A stretch of DNA of 38,570 nt from Bacteroidales bacterium (GTDB lineage: Bacteria; Bacteroidota; Bacteroidia; Bacteroidales; UBA10428): the NCBI GenBank assembly GCA_016934055.1, contig JAFGTR010000193.1, positions 1-38,570 on the forward strand, read 5' to 3'. Under the pieces are notes generated by a model. The model saw only the letters and a program-made list of their open reading frames with translations, did not search any database and was not told the DNA's origin. The stretch's first letter is position 1; each line of letters begins with the position of its first letter. This document shows positions 32,531 through 38,570 of this stretch, in pieces. Position numbers and translations under genes: made by a program.

Positions 32531-35146
32531 TTAAAAGTTTATACGATACAAACCCATGGGGAAAAATCCTTGCTGATAATAAGGGGTTGTTATTATTTCG
32601 TTATCCTGCATGTAATGAAATCTCCCGGATTCATTACCATGATTTGTGAGATTTGTGATTTCAACAGCAATTTCGTGAGTAAACTTTTTAAGTTGAAGTA
32701 TAAAACCAATTCTTATATCAAACCTGAAATAATTGTTTAACTGCTCACTATAGGCTTTCCCCAAATTTTCAATAGCATAGCCATATTCTCTTGATGCTTG
32801 TTCATCAATAGGATTTATCCACATTCCACCGGCATACACTAATCTTGTATTATAATTTATTAAACTGTTTTTGCCAATTTTGTGTTCATATCCGCCTAAA
32901 GCATTAAGTATAAATTTCCCGTTGTACCTGGTGTTTCTCTTAATCATGTCGGCTCCTTTATAGCTTGAGTTGAATAAAGATGTTGTGAAAAGGAAATAAT
33001 AACCGTCAGCCAAAAAACGCTCAAATGTAATATCAACACCATAATTTTCACCCGTACCTTTATTGACCAGACTATCTGCCCACAAAATATCTTCACTGTA
33101 TCCATAATTTAGTATCGAATGACTGCCTGGCGTTTCCAAAACCGGCACATCATATAACCATTGGTAGTAGGTTTCAACTTTCAGGTGTAAGTTTGGATTA
33201 AAAGAATAATTATGCCCAATAACATATTGATGACTTTTGGTAAAATCAAGGTATTCATTCGTTCCTTTTAAAAGGCTGTCCTGGATAAAGTAATTAAAAG
33301 GGGACTGTACCTGGCAATGTTTGCCGTAAGCGAGCCCTATTTCCCCTTTACTATTATATTTATATTTTAATCCTAACCTTGGTTCAATGCTATAGGTGTT
33401 GTTTAAGAAGAAATGCAGATAATGTATTCCTGTATTCAAAATGAGCTTTTCGGAGAATTTATGTTGATAGTCTGAAAATCCGTTTATTGTGAAGAGTTTA
33501 TTCTCATTAAACGACATCGTTTTATTAACCTTGACATTTACTTTTTCTACGCTGTCAATGAATAGGTTATGTTGATATAGTGAGGCGCTAATATCGGTAC
33601 GTTCAACACGCATACCGAATTTTATCGTATTCCGTTTATTTATTTTGCCTGATAGCTTAACTGAATAATTATAATTTATTTGCCTGTCCTCATAAATACA
33701 TAATTTCCCTAAAGATATTTCATTTTGTACATATTCTGATTCTCCTTTGGGATTTCTGAAAGAGACTGCAAACAGGTTTGTGATTTGAAACTTGTCACTT
33801 ATAAAATGCGTATTTTTTATTCCGGAAAAACAGGTTCTTGAACCGTCTGTGTCTATAAAATCTATCAATTCTTCGGAATTCTGCAGATATTGTGGACCGG
33901 AAAATTCTATGTAACTGCTCCCGCCAAAACCAAATACTGAAAGGTTTCCTTTTCTATAGGGGATGTTAATTTTGTAATTAAAATCCTGATAATGGGGTAA
34001 CTCATCAATCCATAGGAAATCGTCTACCAAACCCAGCATGGAATAACGGTAGTTAAACAGGAAGGATGACTTATCATTTAATTTTAAGGGGCCCTCAGCC
34101 CCTAATTCAAACCCGTTGAATCCTAACTGGCCCATAAACTCATATTTATTGTAATTTCCATTTCTCATCCGCAAGTCAAAAACCCCTGAATAACCGTTTC
34201 CATATTCGGCCGGGAAGGCCCCTGTAAAAAAGTCACTTCTCGATAGCGTATTGTTGTTTAAAATACTTACCGGACCACCGGTTGCCCCCAGTGCATCGAA
34301 ATGGTTTGGACTGGGAATCGGAATGCCATCCAGTTGCCAAATTAAAGCAGATGGTGAGTTTCCCCTTACCACGATATCGTTTCTTTCATCTCCGGCCATT
34401 ACCACACCTGCGTAATTTGTTGCCATACGGGACGGATCGCCCCAACTGCCGGCAAATTTTTCTGTTTCTTCAATGGTAAAGGATCGCGCCCCCACAGTAG
34501 CCATTTCGTTCATGGCATCTGCTTTTCTATTGTAAGCGCTGATTTTTACTTCCTCGATTTTTCCGACTGATTCTTCTAACTCTACATCCAATATATTTTC
34601 CCTGGCGCTTAAAATTAAAAGATTGTTTATTGACACAGTTTTATAACCGACATAACTAACCGTTAATGACTGTCTCCCAATAGGGACATTTAGAAGTTCA
34701 TAATATCCGGCGGTATCTGTTACCGCTCCTATAAACGGATTTGAATTTTTTACAATAACCGTGGCTCCGATCAGTGGCATTTTTATGTCTTTGTCAATAA
34801 TGCGGCCCCGAATGTTTTGTGTGCGGTTTAGATTACCTGTTGCCTTATATATAACAATATGATTATTAACAATTTTATATTGGATACCCTCCTCCAGGAT
34901 ATTTTCCAGCACGTTTTTTAAAGACTCGTTTTTAAAGGAAATGGTTTTGCTTTTCTTATTTGTAAATATCTCGGGATCATATGAAAAATACACACCATAA
35001 TTTTCTGATATTGTTTCCAGGATTACAACTGCATCTTGCTCAATAATATCTATTGTTATTTTTTTTTCTAAGATGTTTTCCTGTGAAAAAACATAAGAAG
35101 AGCTCATAAAAAATAAGAAAAAATATATCAGTTTTAACTTGTTCAT
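32531..35146 (-). CDS. FecA-like TonB-dependent receptor with STN and carboxypeptidase-like domains
   Basis: This outer-membrane active transporter has 871 residues. Domains in order: signal peptide to VFSQ; an STN signalling domain (about 28-100; ITIDIIEQDAVVILETISEN); a carboxypeptidase-D regulatory-like domain (about 112-195; GRIIDKDIKMPLIGATVIV); a plug (about 215-330; RMATNYAGVVMAGDERNDIV and VRGNSPSALIWQLDGIPIP); and a beta-barrel ending in the aromatic MGLYRINF. The STN domain normally contacts a FecR anti-sigma factor, and the two genes upstream encode exactly FecR and the sigma factor. No SusD partner follows, so the substrate may be an iron chelate, peptide or other small ligand rather than a glycan. 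Confidence 0.92.
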   Translation of the reverse strand: MNKLKLIYFFLFFMSSSYVFSQENILEKKITIDIIEQDAVVILETISENYGVYFSYDPEIFTNKKSKTISFKNESLKNVLENILEEGIQYKIVNNHIVIYKATGNLNRTQNIRGRIIDKDIKMPLIGATVIVKNSNPFIGAVTDTAGYYELLNVPIGRQSLTVSYVGYKTVSINNLLILSARENILDVELEESVGKIEEVKISAYNRKADAMNEMATVGARSFTIEETEKFAGSWGDPSRMATNYAGVVMAGDERNDIVVRGNSPSALIWQLDGIPIPSPNHFDALGATGGPVSILNNNTLSRSDFFTGAFPAEYGNGYSGVFDLRMRNGNYNKYEFMGQLGFNGFELGAEGPLKLNDKSSFLFNYRYSMLGLVDDFLWIDELPHYQDFNYKINIPYRKGNLSVFGFGGSSYIEFSGPQYLQNSEELIDFIDTDGSRTCFSGIKNTHFISDKFQITNLFAVSFRNPKGESEYVQNEISLGKLCIYEDRQINYNYSVKLSGKINKRNTIKFGMRVERTDISASLYQHNLFIDSVEKVNVKVNKTMSFNENKLFTINGFSDYQHKFSEKLILNTGIHYLHFFLNNTYSIEPRLGLKYKYNSKGEIGLAYGKHCQVQSPFNYFIQDSLLKGTNEYLDFTKSHQYVIGHNYSFNPNLHLKVETYYQWLYDVPVLETPGSHSILNYGYSEDILWADSLVNKGTGENYGVDITFERFLADGYYFLFTTSLFNSSYKGADMIKRNTRYNGKFILNALGGYEHKIGKNSLINYNTRLVYAGGMWINPIDEQASREYGYAIENLGKAYSEQLNNYFRFDIRIGFILQLKKFTHEIAVEITNLTNHGNESGRFHYMQDNEIITTPYYQQGFFPMGLYRINF

Positions 35147-35230
35147 TGTAAATTATTCGAATTTTAAATGAATTAGTAAATAATTGAAATACAGATTTAT
35201 ACAAGAAAGGATTTCTGTCTGATTTATTCC

Positions 35231-36208
35231 TTACTTCATAACTATTTCATAACTATTTGTATTTAGGGTATTGATTTGTACATCCAGCGTCGATTCAAGG
35301 ATTTGAAATATACCTTCCAGTGTTTGATTATGATAAATGGCACTTACTTTTCGGTTTTTAATTTTGTCATCAACACTTATGTGTATGAAGTAAACCTTCT
35401 CAATTTCCTCAGCTAAATCAACCAGTAAGGTATTTTTAAAAATTAAATGCTTTGTTTTCCATGCCGCCTGATTTGAATATGGTTTTTCAAGGATACTATA
35501 ATGCATGGTATTCTTATTGAGCCGGCATTCTTCTCCTTTATTCAAAATAACCGGCCTCATACCAGATTTCATATTTGTACCAAACTCGACAGTCCCATCA
35601 GTTACAGTAACAATAGTACTTCCCTGCTTGTTGTAATTATCGATATTGAACTCTGTTCCAAGTACTTTTACATAATTATTGTTCATATTTACAATAAAAG
35701 GTACTAAGGAATCATGCGCTATTTTGAAATATGCCTCACCCTCTAGTTTTACTGATCTGTTTTTATCAAATTTCCTGGCATACCAAATTTTCGAATTTTC
35801 ATTCATTGTTATCTCCGAACCATCTTCAAGGATTTTTACAATTCTTTCCTTTTCCTTGGTTTCAACAACAATGTGATCTGAGTTTCTTACCCATTGTCTT
35901 ACTATCAAGGATAAACCAATTACTAACAGTATTGAGGCAGCCACTTGCCAAATTTGTTTTAATCTAAATACTTTAGGTAACTTTTCTGTTCCCTTTATTT
36001 TATTTAGCGCAAGTTCTACATCAATTTTCTGGGCATTTTGAAAGCTCTTTTTATTCTTAAAAACATGAACAAAAGAGTCATAGAGATATTGGTGTTTTGC
36101 ATTTTCCTTTAGCCAGCTTTCAAATTTCTGTTTTTCTTCTTCAGCAAAACTTCCGGAATAATAGCCAACAAAATTGTCCCAGTCGATATGTTCAAAATTA
36201 TTTTTCAT
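35231..36208 (-). CDS. FecR-family anti-sigma factor
   Basis: The 325-residue protein has an N-terminal cytoplasmic DUF4880-like anti-sigma part (residues about 1-75; DWDNFVGYYSGSFAEEEKQK), a single membrane helix (about 88-105; VAASILLVIGLSLIV), a periplasmic FecR domain (about 115-205; EITMNENSKIWYARKFDKN, then VKLEGEAYFKIAHD) and a C-terminal DUF4974 domain (about 250-325; HLIFKNTLLVDLAEEIEKVY). It would hold the sigma factor inactive until the TonB receptor's STN domain signals ligand. It lies between the sigma factor (about 70 bp upstream) and the receptor (about 85 bp downstream), as is standard. Confidence 0.94.
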   Translation of the reverse strand: MKNNFEHIDWDNFVGYYSGSFAEEEKQKFESWLKENAKHQYLYDSFVHVFKNKKSFQNAQKIDVELALNKIKGTEKLPKVFRLKQIWQVAASILLVIGLSLIVRQWVRNSDHIVVETKEKERIVKILEDGSEITMNENSKIWYARKFDKNRSVKLEGEAYFKIAHDSLVPFIVNMNNNYVKVLGTEFNIDNYNKQGSTIVTVTDGTVEFGTNMKSGMRPVILNKGEECRLNKNTMHYSILEKPYSNQAAWKTKHLIFKNTLLVDLAEEIEKVYFIHISVDDKIKNRKVSAIYHNQTLEGIFQILESTLDVQINTLNTNSYEIVMK

Positions 36209-36277
36209 AGTCGTCTATTAGTAGAGTATACTTTTTCGTGTTTTACCCTGAAAGGATTACGAAAAAAAAAGGCAGAA

Positions 36278-36844
36278 TTAATATAACAAGAATAATATCA
36301 GGGCTTTAAGATATGAATTATAAACCAACTTGAGCTTTTTAAGCGCGTGGCTAATATGAGTTTCAATCGTTTTTTCAGATAGGTTCAGCAGCCCGGCAAT
36401 TTCTTTGTTTTTTTTATTATCGAAGCGGCTGAGCATGAATACTTCACGACATTTCCGGGGAAGCCCATCAATAGTATTAAAAATTTCCGTTTCCAACTCC
36501 ATCTCCTCCAGTTTGTCGGATGGCAGGCTATTTGTATCTTTTTGATCAAACGGAATATCATCTATGGAATCATGATGGATTTTCTTTTTGTTATAATCGC
36601 TGCATTTATAAAACAGAGCACCATATAAATACCTGTCAATACTGGTTGTAAGTTTTATTTCTTTCCCGCGTTTATAAATATCCGCAAAAAGTTCCTGGAC
36701 GATATCTTCGGCATGGTGTATATCCCCAGTTTTGCTTCCTGCAACAAAACAAAGAGGTTTGTAATACTTCCTGAACAAGTTGTCAAATGAAGCATTGTCG
36801 CCTTGTTGCCAATGTTCAAACCATATTTGTTCTTCTTTTTTCAG
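36278..36844 (-). CDS. ECF sigma-70 factor (FecI-like), probable CTG start
   Basis: Region 2 (QQGDNASFDNLFRKYYKPLC, then HHAEDIVQELFADIYKRG) and region 4 (LPRKCREVFMLSRFDNKKNK, then EKTIETHISHALKKLK) are clear. A TTG at 36778 would cut off the start of region 2. The frame stays open upstream with good sigma sequence (KKEEQIWFEHWQQGDNASFD) but offers no ATG, GTG or TTG. A CTG at 36844 lies about 30 bp after a well-formed promoter and gives 188 residues, so it is my preferred start. The protein should direct transcription of its own fecR-receptor operon. The exact start codon is inference; the protein identity is not in doubt. Confidence 0.88.
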   Translation of the reverse strand: MKKEEQIWFEHWQQGDNASFDNLFRKYYKPLCFVAGSKTGDIHHAEDIVQELFADIYKRGKEIKLTTSIDRYLYGALFYKCSDYNKKKIHHDSIDDIPFDQKDTNSLPSDKLEEMELETEIFNTIDGLPRKCREVFMLSRFDNKKNKEIAGLLNLSEKTIETHISHALKKLKLVYNSYLKALILFLLY

Positions 36845-36881
36845 TTTTAATTTGTAATGTTGAAAATATAATATCTTAACC

Positions 36882-36911
36882 CAAAATTATATTCCAAACT
36901 CTTTTAAACAA
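36882..36911 (-). promoter_or_regulatory. Promoter of the sigma-FecR-receptor operon
   Basis: On the complement TTG (36909-36911), a 19-bp spacer and TAATTTTG (36882-36889) match the Bacteroidota housekeeping consensus TTG-N19-TAnnTTTG exactly. The transcript should begin near 36875, about 30 nt before the CTG chosen as the sigma-factor start. Confidence 0.75.
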
Positions 36912-36934
36912 TCCATAGTAATTTATAGCAATTT

Positions 36935-37071
36935 GCCTAACGTTTTCGGGTATGGTTCGTTGCCGGGTTCGGAGTGCTCACTTGTCAGGGTGCAAGAGAG
37001 GAAATTAGAAGAATTGACATTCGCAAGAGCATCAAGCCGACAATGGACTATACCCGCTGTTGGCAACAGGC
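36935..37071. repeat. Palindromic element e (possible attC-like site)
   Basis: The left core GCCTAAC (36935-36941) is an exact RYYYAAC. The right end GTTGGCA (37059-37065) is one base off GTTRRRY. Arms 36947-36969 and 37034-37056 pair at 21 of 23 positions on the plus strand, three as G-U that would be A-C mismatches on the minus strand. GTGCTC/GAGCAT adds an inner 6-bp stem. The element ends 1 bp before the stop codon of the YCF48-like gene and is related in sequence to element b. Confidence 0.7.
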
Positions 37072-37072
37072 T

Positions 37073-38275
37073 TTATTGTTTAACTAACTTAAAAATATCA
37101 ATATTTTTATTGCTTACAACTTTGATAATATAAGAACCTGATTTCATTATAGACAAATCTAAGTTAGTTATCAGATCAAGTATTTTCCTTTTATTTATTA
37201 AAACACCATTGATATCGTAAATGAATATTTCGCCATTATTAATACTTTGTTTGGTTTCAATTATTACATTATTGATCACTGGATTTGGAAATAGATTTAC
37301 CATTGTTTCTTTCTTGCCTGTAATATTGGTACTTATGCCACCGTTGGTAGTTTTCAGAATAGTTCCATTTGCACCGGCTGCATAACCAGTAAGAGAATCG
37401 ATAAAAAACACAGATCCTAGGCTGTTTTCAACATTTGAATTTAAACTCATCCAACTATTTCCTGCATCTGTTGTTTTAAAAATTGATCCATAATTACCAA
37501 CAATGTAACCTATTTTATTATTTACAAAATAAACCGAATATAACCTTGCATCTGGACTAAAAGCGACGTCCATAGACCATTCTAAACCACCATTTATTGT
37601 TTTATATACACATCCTTTTTCAAAACCTTGAGCAAACCCACCTCCAGTTGCATACCCTGTATCCTGGTTTATGAAAAAAATATCATCAATATATACAGGG
37701 AAACCAGTATGATTTGTTTCAAGCCAATTCTCACCCCCGTCAGTGCTTTTAAATATCCAGCCATAATCAGCTCCGATAAACAGATTTTTTGAGCCTGTAG
37801 CCCAAAAACTACAAGCACTGGCCATTATACTTTTTTGTTTGATCCAGTTTTCTCCCTTATCCGTTGTCTTAAGCATGTATCCTGCTCCGCCAACAAAACC
37901 AGTATCCTTTTCAGGAAAATGTATGTCAAATAAATAGGCATTTATGGAGGTATCCTGGATAAACCAACTTTCACCACCATTTGTTGTTTTTAACAATTCG
38001 TGACTGCTAGTAGAGAAACCAGTTATTGAATCTATAAAATACACAGAGTATAAATCATTAATCGTGTTTGAATTCTGAGAGCGCCAATGATTTCCTCCAT
38101 CCAAAGTTTTTAAAATAACCCCGTCCCAACCAACTACGAATCCGATATTAGCGTTAATAAAGTATACGCTCGTTAAATATGAATCTGTGGTTGATTCTTG
38201 CTTAATCCAACCTTGTGAATTTGCATTTAAAATCACAAAAAGAATCAATTCAAATAATAAAAAGAATCTTTTCAT
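37073..38275 (-). CDS. YCF48-like beta-propeller protein with T9SS tail
   Basis: The 400-residue protein has a signal peptide (to ANSQ), then seven or so repeats of about 40 residues of the type SVYFIN...GFVVG..G.ILKT.DGG..W, as in YCF48/HCF136 and BNR propellers. Those are photosystem II assembly factors in phototrophs, but in Bacteroidota the fold is widely used in secreted proteins without a known role. A T9SS sorting tail closes the protein (MVNLFPNPVINNVIIETKQS). It should be surface-exposed or secreted. The stop codon is immediately followed by palindromic element e, and element f precedes the start, so the gene is bounded like a single-gene cassette. Confidence 0.9.
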   Translation of the reverse strand: MKRFFLLFELILFVILNANSQGWIKQESTTDSYLTSVYFINANIGFVVGWDGVILKTLDGGNHWRSQNSNTINDLYSVYFIDSITGFSTSSHELLKTTNGGESWFIQDTSINAYLFDIHFPEKDTGFVGGAGYMLKTTDKGENWIKQKSIMASACSFWATGSKNLFIGADYGWIFKSTDGGENWLETNHTGFPVYIDDIFFINQDTGYATGGGFAQGFEKGCVYKTINGGLEWSMDVAFSPDARLYSVYFVNNKIGYIVGNYGSIFKTTDAGNSWMSLNSNVENSLGSVFFIDSLTGYAAGANGTILKTTNGGISTNITGKKETMVNLFPNPVINNVIIETKQSINNGEIFIYDINGVLINKRKILDLITNLDLSIMKSGSYIIKVVSNKNIDIFKLVKQ

Positions 38276-38309
38276 AGGTTCCTATTTGGTTTAAGTTTAA
38301 ACTGTCTTG

Positions 38310-38432
38310 TCCTAAAATATGGACAGTGGCGGTTTGCGGGCTTCGTCATTATCAACTGTTACAAACCTTAATGCGGGGCAGTATGCTTCAAATTACCATA
38401 GCCCCCGTCATTGTCTATATTGAATGTTAGCG
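38310..38432. repeat. Palindromic element f (possible attC-like site)
   Basis: The left end is TCCTAAA (38310-38316, a degraded GCCTAAC) and the right end GTTAGCG (38426-38432), one base off GTTRRRY. Arms 38316-38332 and 38405-38421 pair at all 17 positions on the plus strand, three as G-U; GCGGGC/GCCCCC lies just inside. The element is 123 bp long and starts 7 bp past the stop of the partial gene at the window edge. Confidence 0.7.
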
Positions 38433-38439
38433 GTAGTGC

Positions 38440-38570
38440 TTATTTGTTCAGCGTTTTTATTTCGTTTGTAATATATTCCGGCAATTCCTGTAAATCCTTT
38501 TTAAGATAAATCATATCAACAAGTTGTATGTCGCCCTCGAAAATAGGGTGGTCGTAATTGTCTGTAAAAA
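38440..38570 (-). CDS. C-terminal end of an unidentified protein (5' end outside window)
   Basis: The last 43 codons on the complement read [20 protein letters not shown] followed by [20 protein letters not shown], then NK and the TAA at 38440. The charged, acidic sequence resembles small cytosolic cassette-type proteins but no family is recognised. It is in frame from the window edge and stops 7 bp before palindromic element f, as do the other genes in this stretch. Confidence 0.5.
   Translation of the reverse strand, partial: FTDNYDHPIFEGDIQLVDMIYLKKDLQELPEYITNEIKTLNK

Noticed and set aside
28011..38432. Elements a-f as ordinary intrinsic terminators
   Set aside because: No U tract follows on the minus strand, the loops are long, and the plus strand folds better than the transcribed minus strand; they may still affect transcript ends.
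28011..38432. Elements a-f as a CRISPR array or MITE insertions
   Set aside because: Spacing is 1-6 kb, sequences differ apart from b and e, and no clear target-site duplications or short regular spacers were found.
1..38570. Genes for rRNA, tRNA, transposases, integrases, prophage or a secondary-metabolite cluster
   Set aside because: Looked for on both strands; no supporting sequence seen. The single TylF-like methyltransferase has no biosynthetic neighbours.

Overview
The window looks like a chromosomal segment of a free-living or sediment-type member of the Bacteroidota, probably of the Bacteroidales/Marinilabiliales type. The reasons are several genes with type IX secretion (T9SS) C-terminal tails, a FecI/FecR/TonB-receptor unit whose receptor carries an STN domain, AT-rich spacers with TAnnTTTG-type -7 promoter boxes, starts with weak or no Shine-Dalgarno, and carbohydrate genes of GH105 and BNR_4 type. 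No rRNA, tRNA, CRISPR array, transposase or integrase gene was seen. The genus is inference.

Left part (1-13 kb): a truncated LamG plus fibrinogen-like secreted protein, an internalin-J-like LRR protein with a T9SS tail, a DMT exporter/lnt pair divergent from an M3 oligopeptidase, a TylF-like methyltransferase, a YD-repeat-like lipoprotein and an MscS channel with a coiled-coil tail. Next come a frameshifted T9SS mini-protein and a small minus-strand operon: an ICMT-like methyltransferase, a decayed oxidoreductase fragment and a glutamine amidotransferase. A GNAT N-terminal remnant lies beyond the operon.

Middle (13-27 kb): a TPR histidine kinase and NarL-type regulator form a two-component operon. 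Downstream is a 1266-residue T9SS surface protein made of two beta-helix modules and three DUF5018-like repeats, closed by a strong intrinsic terminator. Then follow a DUF3795/small membrane protein pair, an SGNH esterase with a T9SS tail, a U32-like protein, and a compact minus-strand operon SRPBCC - GH105 - BNR_4 that looks like a small rhamnose/uronate polysaccharide degradation unit without SusCD.

Right part (27-38.6 kb): every gene is on the minus strand, and most transcription units end in a 120-140 bp imperfect palindrome. There are six such elements, labelled a to f. The best one (c) has ends GCCTAAC...GTTAGAC that match the integron attC core consensus RYYYAAC...GTTRRRY. The arm differences mostly become G-T/G-U pairs on the plus strand, the strand opposite the genes, as expected of an attC bottom strand. 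Between the elements lie typical cassette cargo (a RHH/MazF toxin-antitoxin pair), an S41 peptidase with a chimeric N terminus, a DUF438/hemerythrin/PAS sensor followed by hcp and nucleotidyltransferase debris, a complete FecI-FecR-TonB receptor operon, and a YCF48-like T9SS protein. This possible integron-like cassette array is the most unusual feature of the window; no recombinase is visible to prove it.
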